A stretch of 64,000 bases of DNA from Herbidospora solisilvae (GTDB lineage Bacteria > Actinomycetota > Actinomycetes > Streptosporangiales > Streptosporangiaceae), in assembly GCF_009901565.1 (NCBI RefSeq), contig NZ_WXEW01000002.1:372001-436000 (forward strand), read 5' to 3'. Below are positions 16,840-25,261 of the stretch, one piece after another (within the stretch, counting starts at the first letter, position 1; each line of letters begins with the position of its first letter). Below the pieces are notes generated by a model that saw only the letters and a program-made list of their open reading frames with translations, did not search any database and was not told the origin of the DNA. A program made the position numbers and the translations under genes.

Positions 16840-19406
16840 GCGTTCTCTCCGATCAGGTCGAGGAACACGTCCTCCAGGCGGGTGGAGCCGTTCAGTTCGC
16901 CCCGGCGCAGCAGCTCGGCGACCGGACCGGCCGAGACCAGGCGGCCCCGGTGCATGACGACGGCGTGGCTGCACGTCTGCTCGACCTCGCCGAGCAGGTG
17001 GCTGGACACGATGACGGTCCGGCCCTCGGTGGCGTACGCCTTCAGCACCCGCCGCATCTCGGCGATCTGGGGCGGGTCGAGCCCGTTGGTGGGCTCGTCG
17101 AGCACGAGCAGGTCGGGCAGGCCCAGCATGGCCTGGGCGATGGCCAGGCGCTGCCGCATGCCCTGGGAGTAGGTGCGCACCGCGCGTTCGACGGCGGCGC
17201 CGAGACCGGCGATCTCCAGCGCCTCCTCCAGGTGGGCGTCGCCCTCGGGACGGCCGGTGGCCTGCCAGTAGAGCTTCAGGTTGTCGCGGCCCGACAGGTG
17301 CGGCAGGAAGCCCGCGCCCTCGACGAAGGAGCCCAGCCGCGACAACACCGGTGAGCCCGGCACGACCTTCTCGCCGAAGATGCGGATCTCGCCACCGTCG
17401 GGGTGGATGAGGCCCATCATCATCCGCATCGTGGTCGTCTTGCCCGCGCCGTTGGGCCCGAGCAGGCCGAGGACCTGCCCCTTCTCGACGCGGAACGACA
17501 GCTCGTCGACGGCCTTGTGGCCGTTCTTGTAGCGCTTGGTCAGCCCGGTGATCTGGAGTGGCACCTCGGCCAGCGCCGGGTCGGGCGCGACGGCGGCGCG
17601 GCGCGGACGGCCGGTCAGCAGGATCACCGCCGCCGCCAGGACCGACACGAGCGGGAACGCCCACGTCCACCAGGCGGGGCCCTGTGCGGGCGCGGCCAGA
17701 CCGGAGTCGACCGGCATCGTCAGCGTCGTGGAGGCCAGGCCCACCCTGTGCACGCTGGGCTGCGCCGGGAGCGCGTAGGCCATGTCGGTCGTGGTGATCG
17801 CCAGGCGCAGCACGTGGCCCGCCTCGACGCGCCGGTCGATGGCCGGGAGGGTGACCGTGACCGGCGTGCCGGTCGGGGTCGCGGCGACGCGCAGCGGCGC
17901 GGCCAGGCCCCCTGGGAGCACCGCGAGCTGGCCGGAGGCGGCGTCGTAGAGCTTGGCGAAGAGGGTGACCTCGCCCTCGCCGTACACCTTGATCTCGGCG
18001 GTGGGCGAACCGGTCACCGTGAGCGTGCGGTCGAGCGGGCGGGTCTGGAAGACCGCGACCTGGCCCGGCAGGTCGAGCGAGGCGCCCGCCGACCCGCCGC
18101 CTCCCGCGCCGCCGCCGAGCAGGCCGCTCAGGCCGGGCACCGAGGAGATCGCGGCGGGGCTGCCGCCGGGCGGGGTGGCCACCTCCTGGTCGGGGCCGAG
18201 CAGGTCCAGATTGGTCGTCACGGTCCCGCCGAGACCGGGGTAGGACTCGCCCTCGGCGTGCAGCAGGACGTTCTGCCGGGTGCCGGGGTCGCGGCCGCCG
18301 TCACGGGAGACGGTGAAGCCCTGACCGGTGGCCGCGCCGTCCTTCTTCAGGTGGGCGTCGAACCAGTTGAGGGTCTGGGCGAAGACGAAGTCGGCCTCGG
18401 CGTCGCCGCCGTCGTGGCCCCCGGCGATCCAGGCCACCTCGACCGGGGCGCCGGTCGCGGCGATGGCCTTGGCGTTCAGGTCGGCGTGGCCGAGCGGGAA
18501 GAGCGAGTCGCGCTGCCCCTGGATGATCAGCGACGGGACCTTGATCCGGCCCTGGACCGACACGGGGCTCGACCGGCGCAGCAGGTCGACGGCCTCGGGG
18601 GTGGCCTTCCCGGTGGCGGCGATCTGCTGGTAGACCGCGCAGATGGCCGGCAGGAACCGCCCGCACTGCGCCTGGTCGGGGGTGACCCCGGCGGGCGCGG
18701 GCTGCCCGGTGGAGCCGTTCAGCAGCCGGGCCAGCCCGTCGGCCTGCGAGGCCGGGTTGAGCCCCGACCCCCCGGCGCTGAAGAAGATCCCGGCCCACAT
18801 CTTCTTGAACACGCCCGTGGCCGGACCGGCCCCCGACGCCTCGGGGAACAGGGCGTCGGCCAGGTCGTACCAGGTGATCGAGGGCGCGATGGCGTCGACG
18901 CGGGCGTCGTAGGCGGCGGTCATCAGCGCGATCGCGCCGCCGTAGGAGCCGCCCGCCATGCCGACGCGCGGGTCGCCGTCCGCGTCGAGCAGCACCTCGG
19001 GCTTCTTCGCCAGCCAGTCGATGAGCTGCCGGACGTCCTTGACCTCGTAGTCGGGCGAGTTGAGCGCGATCTCCCCGGTCGAGCGCCCGAACCCGCGCGC
19101 CGACCAGGTGAGCACCGCGTACCCCTGCTCGGCGAGCTGCCCGGCCTGCTCGCGGACGCTGGTCTTGCTCCCGCCGAACCCGTGCCCGAGCAGCACCGCG
19201 GGCGCCCTGCCCCCGCCCTCGGGCGGGAAGTAGGAGGCGTCGATCAGCACCTTCTGGTCGTCGGCCGGGCCGTCGACGACGGGGATGACCACGTCCTGGC
19301 CCTGGGGGAGCCCGTCGGACGGCCAGGCGATCCAGATGATCCCGGCGACGGCCACGAGCACGGCGGCGAGCACGGCGAGGCCGCGCCGGCCCCCGCGAAA
19401 CGTCAT
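16836..19406 (-). CDS. Fusion of an exported alpha/beta hydrolase with an ABC transporter ATPase
   Basis: An 856-residue two-part protein. A signal-anchor helix (8-28) is followed by an X-Pro dipeptidyl-peptidase/S15-like alpha/beta hydrolase: oxyanion region LLGHGFGGS, nucleophile Ser154 in GGSYGG, Asp300 in GQRDSLFP and His331 in GGHDGG. A beta-rich C-terminal domain (about 385-570) matches the jelly-roll part of the family. A second membrane helix (about 578-598) returns the chain to the cytoplasm, where a full ABC ATPase sits: Walker A GPNGAGKTT (650-658), signature YSQGMRQR and Walker B LLVLDEPTNGLDP. The topology would put hydrolase and ATPase on opposite membrane faces. It overlaps GH3 upstream and the permease downstream by 4 nt each. 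Confidence 0.9.
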   Translation of the reverse strand: MTFRGGRRGLAVLAAVLVAVAGIIWIAWPSDGLPQGQDVVIPVVDGPADDQKVLIDASYFPPEGGGRAPAVLLGHGFGGSKTSVREQAGQLAEQGYAVLTWSARGFGRSTGEIALNSPDYEVKDVRQLIDWLAKKPEVLLDADGDPRVGMAGGSYGGAIALMTAAYDARVDAIAPSITWYDLADALFPEASGAGPATGVFKKMWAGIFFSAGGSGLNPASQADGLARLLNGSTGQPAPAGVTPDQAQCGRFLPAICAVYQQIAATGKATPEAVDLLRRSSPVSVQGRIKVPSLIIQGQRDSLFPLGHADLNAKAIAATGAPVEVAWIAGGHDGGDAEADFVFAQTLNWFDAHLKKDGAATGQGFTVSRDGGRDPGTRQNVLLHAEGESYPGLGGTVTTNLDLLGPDQEVATPPGGSPAAISSVPGLSGLLGGGAGGGGSAGASLDLPGQVAVFQTRPLDRTLTVTGSPTAEIKVYGEGEVTLFAKLYDAASGQLAVLPGGLAAPLRVAATPTGTPVTVTLPAIDRRVEAGHVLRLAITTTDMAYALPAQPSVHRVGLASTTLTMPVDSGLAAPAQGPAWWTWAFPLVSVLAAAVILLTGRPRRAAVAPDPALAEVPLQITGLTKRYKNGHKAVDELSFRVEKGQVLGLLGPNGAGKTTTMRMMMGLIHPDGGEIRIFGEKVVPGSPVLSRLGSFVEGAGFLPHLSGRDNLKLYWQATGRPEGDAHLEEALEIAGLGAAVERAVRTYSQGMRQRLAIAQAMLGLPDLLVLDEPTNGLDPPQIAEMRRVLKAYATEGRTVIVSSHLLGEVEQTCSHAVVMHRGRLVSAGPVAELLRRGELNGSTRLEDVFLDLIGENA

Positions 19407-21694
19407 ATCGCGATGCTATCGGCGCTGACTGAGAGTCCGCTGAGGACACGGTACGCCCCGGGAACGGCCTGCCACCCGTGCTCGGTCCAGACCTCCACCG
19501 CCCGCCGGGGGATCTCCACGGTGACCGACACCGTCTCGCCCGGCCCGGCCTCGCACGTCGTGAACGCCGCCAGCCAGCGGGCCGGGCGGTCGCCCGGGTC
19601 CTCGGGGGCCAGGTAGACCTGCACGACCTCGCGTCCGGGCCGGTCGCCCGTGTTGGTCAGGGTGACGGTCACCGTCATGCCGTCGACGGCGATCCCGTCG
19701 TACGACCACGTCGTGTAGCCCAGGCCGTGGCCGAACGGGAAGGCCGGGGCGGTGTCGTGGCGGTCCCAGGCGCGGTAGCCGATGAAGCGGCCCTCGTCGT
19801 AGGTGAGGACGCCGTCGGCGGGTGTGACGTTGGTCACGGGGCAGTCGTCGAGCGTGGCGGGCCAGGTGGTCGGGAGGCGGCCGCCGGGTTCGGCGGCGCC
19901 GGTGAGGACGTCGGCCAGGGCGTGGCCGCCCTCCTGGCCCGGGAACCACGTCAGCAGGATCGCGGCGACCTCGTCGCGCCACGGCATCTCGACCGGTGAC
20001 CCGGCGTTGACCACGACGACCGTGCGGGGGTTGGCGGCGGCGACCTTGGCGACGAGCTCGTCCTGGCGGCCGGGCAGCCGCAGCGACGTGCGGTCGAAGC
20101 CCTCGCTCTCGACCTCCTTCGAGGTGCCGACCACGACCACGGCCACGTCGGCCTCCGCCGCCGCCGCGACGGCCTCGGAGATCATCCGGCCGGTGGTGGG
20201 GCGGGGGCCGCGGTGGCAGAGGGCGAAGCCCACGAAGGGCGGTGAGACCGGCAGGTGGCGCACCGTGTGGACCAGGCTGACCACGACCGGGCCCGGCAGG
20301 TCGGCGAGCACCTCGTGCTGCGGGGGGAGGAAGAACGCGGCCATGGGGTCGCCGTCCGGAGGCCCCACCACCCCGTCGAAGAGGGTCTGGCCGTCGGCCT
20401 CCAGGGTGAAGCGGCCGGTGCCCTCGACGGCCAGCGTGTTCCAGCCCGGGGCCGCGTCCAGGACCCCGCTGATCTCGACCGTGTGCAGCTCCTCGTAGGG
20501 GACGGGCAGCACGTCCAGCCAGAGGAAGGAGCCGTCGCGGAGCGGGAACTCGCCGAGCACCCGGCCGGTCGCGTCGCGGGCCGTCGCGGTGGCCGCCATC
20601 GCGGCCGGGGCGACCCGGACGCTCGCGTCGGCGCCCCGGCTGAAGACGACGTCGACCCCGGCGGCCCTGAGGCCTTCGAGGGGCGAGACGGCGTGGTCGG
20701 GGAACACCAGGGTGCTGCCGCCGCCCATGATCCGGGCGTCGGCGGCCAGGCCGCCGATCAGCGCGACCCTGGCGGCGGGCGCGAGCGGCAGCACGCCGTC
20801 GTTGGTCAGCAGCGTGAACGACCGGGCCGCGATCTCCCGGGCGAGTGCGGCCCCGTCCTCCGCGGGCCTCTCCGAGAGGTCCACGCGGGCGTGCAGGGTC
20901 CTGCGCCGGGCCAGTTTAAGATCGACGAGCTCCTCCGGTACGCGTCCCGCCCGCACCGCCGCGGCCAGCGGCTCCCCGTAGACGCTGGCCGGCCCCGGCA
21001 TCGCCAGGTCGAGCCCGCCCAGCGCGCATCCGGCGGCGTCGCGGGCCGCCGTCCAGTCGGACATCACGACCCCGTCGAACCCCCACTCGCCGCGCAGCAC
21101 GCCCTCGATCAGCTCGGCGTGCTCGCACATCGGCACCCCGTTCACCCGGTTGTACGCCGCCATCACCCCCCACGGCGCCGCCCTGCGCACCACCAGCTCG
21201 AAGGGCGCCAGGTAGAGCTCCCGGAGGGTGCGCTCGTCCACCCGGACGTCCACGGTCATCCGGTCGGTCTCGGAGTCGTTGGCCACGAAGTGCTTCACCG
21301 TCACGCCCACCCCGCCCGACTGCACCCCGGTCACGTACGCCGCCCCGATCTCCCCGGTCAGCAGCGGGTCCTCGGAGAAGCACTCGAAGTGGCGTCCGCC
21401 CAAGGGGGTGCGGTGCAGGTTGACCGCCGGGGCGAGCAGCACGTGCACGCCCTTGCGGCGGCACTCGGCGGCGAGCGCCTCCCCGGCCCGGCGGGCCAGT
21501 CCGACGTCCCAGGTGGCCGCGAGCGCGGTGGAGGAGGGCAGCGCCAGGGCGGGGTCGCCCGCCATCCAGGAGGCGCCCCGCACGCCGACGGGGCCGTCGG
21601 AGGTCACCAGCGAGGGCAGCCCGATCTCGGGCGCGGCGGGGAGCGTCCACATGTCCTGCCCGCCGATGAGGGCGGCTTTGCGATCGAGGTCCAT
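19403..21694 (-). CDS. Glycoside hydrolase family 3 (beta-glucosidase-like)
   Basis: A 763-residue GH3 enzyme without signal peptide, therefore cytoplasmic. The TIM-barrel carries KHF (134-136) and the nucleophile Asp213 in VVMSDWTAA. A PA14-type insert lies in the middle (about 375-470), inside the (alpha/beta)6 domain that contains GTSKEVESEGFDRTSLRLPG, the region of the acid/base Glu. A fibronectin III-like domain closes the protein. It likely cleaves beta-linked glucosides, xylosides or glycosylated natural products. It is first in a leftward operon with the hydrolase/ABC fusion and permease (4 nt overlap). ATG 21694 has AAGGATGAG about 10 nt upstream. Confidence 0.93.
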   Translation of the reverse strand: MDLDRKAALIGGQDMWTLPAAPEIGLPSLVTSDGPVGVRGASWMAGDPALALPSSTALAATWDVGLARRAGEALAAECRRKGVHVLLAPAVNLHRTPLGGRHFECFSEDPLLTGEIGAAYVTGVQSGGVGVTVKHFVANDSETDRMTVDVRVDERTLRELYLAPFELVVRRAAPWGVMAAYNRVNGVPMCEHAELIEGVLRGEWGFDGVVMSDWTAARDAAGCALGGLDLAMPGPASVYGEPLAAAVRAGRVPEELVDLKLARRRTLHARVDLSERPAEDGAALAREIAARSFTLLTNDGVLPLAPAARVALIGGLAADARIMGGGSTLVFPDHAVSPLEGLRAAGVDVVFSRGADASVRVAPAAMAATATARDATGRVLGEFPLRDGSFLWLDVLPVPYEELHTVEISGVLDAAPGWNTLAVEGTGRFTLEADGQTLFDGVVGPPDGDPMAAFFLPPQHEVLADLPGPVVVSLVHTVRHLPVSPPFVGFALCHRGPRPTTGRMISEAVAAAAEADVAVVVVGTSKEVESEGFDRTSLRLPGRQDELVAKVAAANPRTVVVVNAGSPVEMPWRDEVAAILLTWFPGQEGGHALADVLTGAAEPGGRLPTTWPATLDDCPVTNVTPADGVLTYDEGRFIGYRAWDRHDTAPAFPFGHGLGYTTWSYDGIAVDGMTVTVTLTNTGDRPGREVVQVYLAPEDPGDRPARWLAAFTTCEAGPGETVSVTVEIPRRAVEVWTEHGWQAVPGAYRVLSGLSVSADSIAI

Positions 21695-21750
21695 TGCGAT
21701 AGCTCATCCTTTGATTGCGCCGCGAGTAAAGAGAACGGCACAATTCGCGC

Positions 21751-22872
21751 GTGGCGACTGGAACAACGATGCTCACGCGGGTGCCCCGCCAGGTCGTGGC
21801 CTGGGGCCTGCCCCTCTGGTCGCGTGGCCTGCCGGGCCGCCCGACCCCGCCCGACCTCTTCCGGGTGCTCTACACGGCCTGGATCGCGGCGTTCTGCCTC
21901 AAGGTGCTCGGCGCGTCCTGGGACGTGTCGTGGCACTTCCGCTGGCTGCGCGACGACCTCGCGCCGCCCCATCTGATCAACACGGTCGGCACGATGATCG
22001 TGGTCGGCCTGACGATCGTGCACTGGTACACCGGCTACGGCGTCGACAGGGCGGCCCAGCGGCTGATCCTGTGGGGGACCGGCACCTTCCTGGTCGCCAT
22101 CCCGCTCGACCTGATCAACCACCGGATCAACGGCCTGGACATCACCGCGTGGAGCCCGTCGCACGCGCTGCTGTTCATCGGCACCGCGTTCATGATCGCC
22201 GGGGTGATCCGGGGCTGGTACGTCGGCGCGCCCCCGGGCCGGCGGCGGACCGTCGTGCTGGCGGCGCTCTTCGGCTTCTTCCTGGAGAACGCGATCTTCC
22301 CGAGCGAGCACCAGGAGTACGGCGTGATCGGCCTGGCCGCCTGGGTGCGCGGCGAGCCGGAGGCCGAGCCGTCGCTGCTGGCCTTCGCGGCCGAGGACCT
22401 CGGACGGCCGGTCGACCTGATCGCCGTGCAGAACTTCGCGCTGCCGGTGCCCGACCAGGTCTACTCGCTCTGGGCCGGGATCGTCGGCATGGCGATCCTG
22501 GTGGCGGCGCGGGCGGCGACCGGATACCGGTTCACCGCGACGCTGGTCGCGGCGGGCTACGTCGCCTACCGGATGGTGATCTGGCCGCTGCTGGCCGGGG
22601 TCGGCTTCCCGACCTCGGCGATCCCGTTCTTCCTGCTGCTGGCCGCGCTCTGCGTCGACCTGGCGTTCCTGGTGCCGGTGCTCTACGCGCGGGTGGTCGT
22701 CGGGGCCCTGCTGGTCACGGGCGGCGTGTTCGGCGGGCTCTGGCTCCAGGACGCCTACCTCGTCGCGCCGCCCTACGCCCCCTGGGCGTGGCCCTACGCG
22801 CTCGGCGGGCTGGCGGTGGCGTGGCTCGTCGTGGAACTGGTGGGCAGACGGCTCAGCCGCCCGTCCGCGTGA
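21751..22872 (+). CDS. Multi-pass membrane protein with duplicated His/Asp metal-site-like motif (AmoC/PmoC-like motif)
   Basis: A 373-residue protein with about nine hydrophobic helices and no family I can name with certainty. It contains two related blocks: D58-x3-H62-x5-D68-x5-H74 and D120-x3-H124-x5-D130-x7-H138. Each is followed by x-[IL]-x3-G-T in the next helix (PPHLINTVGT and PSHALLFIGT), which points to an internal duplication with a period of about 62 residues. The first block, D-VS-W-H-FRWL-R-D, closely resembles the Asp/His/His copper motif of AmoC/PmoC as I remember it. It converges with CopD (20 nt overlap) and CopC, so a copper-related role is plausible. H91, E179 and H187 are further polar residues in or near helices. 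GTG 21751 or ATG 21769 may be the start. Confidence 0.7.
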   Translation: MATGTTMLTRVPRQVVAWGLPLWSRGLPGRPTPPDLFRVLYTAWIAAFCLKVLGASWDVSWHFRWLRDDLAPPHLINTVGTMIVVGLTIVHWYTGYGVDRAAQRLILWGTGTFLVAIPLDLINHRINGLDITAWSPSHALLFIGTAFMIAGVIRGWYVGAPPGRRRTVVLAALFGFFLENAIFPSEHQEYGVIGLAAWVRGEPEAEPSLLAFAAEDLGRPVDLIAVQNFALPVPDQVYSLWAGIVGMAILVAARAATGYRFTATLVAAGYVAYRMVIWPLLAGVGFPTSAIPFFLLLAALCVDLAFLVPVLYARVVVGALLVTGGVFGGLWLQDAYLVAPPYAPWAWPYALGGLAVAWLVVELVGRRLSRPSA

Positions 22873-23875
22873 TGACGACGGCCACGCCGTAGGCGAGGCC
22901 CAGCACGGTCAGCTCGACCGCCGCCCAGGCCGCGAACGCGGTCGGGCGGCGGGCGACCACCCCCGGCAGCAGCCGGAACCGGATGTTGGCGCCGAGCAGG
23001 GCGATCAGCCCCGCCAGCACGGTCTTGACGACCACCAGCAGGCCGTATTCGGTCGTCACCAGTGAGGCGGGGAACGCCTCGGCAGGGGAGAGCAGCAGCT
23101 CCACGATCCCGCTGAACAGGCCGGAGGCGGCGACCACGAGCAGCGCCGTGGTGGCCAGCCGTGAGAACCTCGGCAGGGTGCGGCCCAGCAGCTCGCGGTC
23201 GGAGGCCAGCAGCAGCGCCACCGCGAGCAGCCCGCCCGTCCAGAGGGCCGCGCCGATGACGTGCAGCTCCATGGCGACCATGCTCAGGTCGTGCCAGTAC
23301 CAGTTGGTGGCGTGCCCGGTCACCGGGAGCGGCAGCAGCCCGAACACGGCCGCGCCGACCCGCAGTTCGGCGGGCACCTTCTCGCCGAACCTGACGGCGA
23401 ACATCCCGATGGCCGCGCTCAGCGTGGCCGCCGCCGCGCTCACCACGAGCCCCTGGCCCGAGCCGATCGCGTCGACGAAGAGCGGGACGTCGGGGAACCG
23501 GTCGGGCATCACCTCGGCGGCGCTCAGCAGCGTCGCCGCCAGCGCCGCGAACGCCCACACGATCGCCGAGTAGACCGCCCAGCGCCGGGCCCGGGACGCG
23601 GCCGGTTCGGTGGCCTCCGGGTGGTCGAACCCCAGCAGCTTCGGCAGGAGGCTGAGGCCGACGGTGACGAGCGCGGCGACGTCCAGGACCAACCGGGTCA
23701 CCGGGAGCCCGAACTCGACCCAGGGGCCCGCTGCGGGCAGCCCGAAGGGCGGTTCGGGGAGGGTGGCCCACGTGGCCACCACGACCGCGGTCAGCCCGGC
23801 GCCGGCCAGCCCCGCCAGGGGCAGCGCGCCCAGCCGCCGGTCGACGGCGGCGGGGCGGGAGTCGAGAAGGGTCAT
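22853..23875 (-). CDS. copD: CopD-family copper transport membrane protein
   Basis: A 340-residue membrane protein of the CopD/PcoD family with eight or so helices. The diagnostic region is GHATNWYWHDLSMVAMELHV followed by GAALWTGGLLAV and RFSRLATTALLVVAASGL, with His residues that in the family are proposed to handle copper. CopD is thought to carry copper across the inner membrane with periplasmic/extracytoplasmic CopC as partner. Its ATG overlaps the copC stop by 4 nt. Its 3' end overlaps by 20 nt the 3' end of the convergent membrane gene at 21751-22872. It may serve copper uptake rather than resistance. Confidence 0.87.
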   Translation of the reverse strand: MTLLDSRPAAVDRRLGALPLAGLAGAGLTAVVVATWATLPEPPFGLPAAGPWVEFGLPVTRLVLDVAALVTVGLSLLPKLLGFDHPEATEPAASRARRWAVYSAIVWAFAALAATLLSAAEVMPDRFPDVPLFVDAIGSGQGLVVSAAAATLSAAIGMFAVRFGEKVPAELRVGAAVFGLLPLPVTGHATNWYWHDLSMVAMELHVIGAALWTGGLLAVALLLASDRELLGRTLPRFSRLATTALLVVAASGLFSGIVELLLSPAEAFPASLVTTEYGLLVVVKTVLAGLIALLGANIRFRLLPGVVARRPTAFAAWAAVELTVLGLAYGVAVVITRTGG

Positions 23876-24477
23876 GAGAGGGTCCGGTCGTGGGCGGGGG
23901 GCGTCGAGCCGGCGCGGCGCGGGCGCGACTCGTGGCGGTGCAGCACCCAGGTCGACAGCGCCAGCATCAGCAGGGCGAAGACCAGCAGGCCCCAGACCCA
24001 GCTGCCGCCGGAGGCGGCCGGGATCGGGGCCGACACCGCGCCGGGCGCGGGCGCCAGCGTCGCCGCGGCCCCCGTCGGGGTTCCTCCGCCCGAGGGGGTG
24101 TACGTGAACCGGATCGTCCCCGTCACCGGGTGGCCGTCGTTGGAGACGATCTGCCAGCCGATGACGTACACGCCCCCGGAGGGAAGGGGTTTCACCGTCG
24201 CTGTCACGATCTCGTCGCGGACCGTCAGGCCGGCCTCGTAGCGCGCACCGTCGGGGCCCGTCAGCGCCAGTTTGGCGAAGTCGGGGCGGACCGGCTGGTC
24301 GAAGGTCAGCGTCACCCGGTCGAGCCGGGAGACGGTCGCGCCGTCGGCGGGGTCGCTGCTCTTCAGGACGTTGTGGGCCGACGCCGGGAGCGGCAGCAGC
24401 AGGACCGCCAGGAGGACCAGCGGGACGGTGAGAAATCGCACGAATGGCAGGGTAAGCCCGGGCCGCGTGAGCGTCAC
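23872..24477 (-). CDS. copC: CopC-family copper-binding protein
   Basis: A secreted, C-terminally anchored CopC domain. After a hydrophobic signal ending PLPASA the mature chain begins HNVLKSSDPADGA; this N-terminal His plus the Asp and His in SNDGHPVTG make the canonical Cu(II) site. A Thr/Pro/Ala-rich linker leads to one C-terminal helix (WVWGLLVFALLMLAL) and a basic tail, so the domain stays at the membrane outer face. The start is unsure: GTG at 24486, 24477 and 24441 are all in frame. The longer TTG at 24564 is rejected because it lies in the -35 box of a good promoter. First gene of the copC-copD operon. Confidence 0.82.
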   Translation of the reverse strand: MTLTRPGLTLPFVRFLTVPLVLLAVLLLPLPASAHNVLKSSDPADGATVSRLDRVTLTFDQPVRPDFAKLALTGPDGARYEAGLTVRDEIVTATVKPLPSGGVYVIGWQIVSNDGHPVTGTIRFTYTPSGGGTPTGAAATLAPAPGAVSAPIPAASGGSWVWGLLVFALLMLALSTWVLHRHESRPRRAGSTPPAHDRTLS

Positions 24478-24535
24478 CTTTCTCACGCGGCCCGGACGCC
24501 TCGGCGGGCAGAGTCGTTCCGCCCCGATGACCGTG

Positions 24536-24564
24536 AACCTAAGCCGCGTGATCAGGTGAGTCAA
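24536..24564 (-). promoter_or_regulatory. Predicted sigma70-type promoter of copC-copD
   Basis: On the minus strand TTGACT (24559-24564) and TAGGTT (24536-24541) are separated by exactly 17 nt, a near-consensus vegetative promoter. Transcription would begin near 24529, leaving a 40-90 nt leader before the possible copC GTG codons. No copper-repressor operator is recognised. Confidence 0.6.
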
Positions 24565-24622
24565 TGTCTTCTTTTAAGAAAGTTTACTGATAGTACTACT
24601 TTAAGCCGCTCTTAAGCCCCGC

Positions 24623-25261
24623 TTATCCGGGATAGGTGAACAGATGCCCGCACATGCCGTCGCGCGGCTCGCCGGACGCCTCCTGGATGCGCGCCTCGCG
24701 CAGGTAGTCGTAGTCGCCCCGGCGCAGGGACGCGAGCTGCTTCTCGGTGTCCTCCACCGCCTTCAGCGGGCCCTCGCGCCACAGGTCCTCGAAGTCGTCG
24801 AGCCGGTCGCCGACGAGCCGCACGGCGTGCTCCAGGAACTTCTCGAAACCCGGCCGGCCCGCCTCCTTGAGCTGCCGGAAACCCTCCAGCGCCAGATCGC
24901 GCCGCCAGCGCGGGGCCATGCCGGCGGCCCGGTTGTAGTCGCCGCTCAGCACCGCGTTGGGGAAGGTGAACACCGCGTCGCCCGCCTCGGGCAGGCCGCT
25001 GTTCTGCATCACCACCACGATCTTCAACCCGCCGTCGTTCACTAACCGGTGGACGGTGCCGGGGGTGAACCACACCACGACCCCCGGCACGAGCGGGGTC
25101 TCGTGGTAGCCCTCCCAGGTCAGGGTCTGCACCGACCCGCTGCCCGCCACCACGACGTAGGCCTCCGCGCACAACGTGTGCAGATGCGGCGATCCGCCGC
25201 AGCGGCCGTCGGCGCCGGGCCATTCGTAGACACTCAGGGCGGTGACGCCTATGCCGAACAT
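24623..25261 (-). CDS. Cupin-domain protein
   Basis: A 212-residue protein with an N-terminal single-domain cupin barrel. Motif 1 is PHLHTLCAEAYVVVAGSG (His, His, Glu) and motif 2 is VVWFTPGTVHRLVND with the second-half His, so a divalent metal can bind. The C-terminal 110 residues are helical (GFEKFLEHAVRLVGD...) and not recognised. Such proteins are often sugar isomerases or small-molecule dioxygenases; here a role in sugar handling is inferred only from context. Its start overlaps the DUF6807 stop by 13 nt, making it the last gene of a MocA-DUF6807-cupin operon. Confidence 0.82.
   Translation of the reverse strand: MFGIGVTALSVYEWPGADGRCGGSPHLHTLCAEAYVVVAGSGSVQTLTWEGYHETPLVPGVVVWFTPGTVHRLVNDGGLKIVVVMQNSGLPEAGDAVFTFPNAVLSGDYNRAAGMAPRWRRDLALEGFRQLKEAGRPGFEKFLEHAVRLVGDRLDDFEDLWREGPLKAVEDTEKQLASLRRGDYDYLREARIQEASGEPRDGMCGHLFTYPG

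Noticed and set aside
24564-24564. TTG at 24564 as the copC start
   Set aside because: It would add 29 residues without a signal-like pattern and coincides with the TTGACT -35 box of a good promoter; a start within the promoter is not possible for that transcript.
24577-24584. GAAAGTTT next to copC as another LacI operator
   Set aside because: It lacks the outer CC/CG arms, lies upstream of the -35 box, and copper genes have no functional link to the sugar regulon; probably chance.
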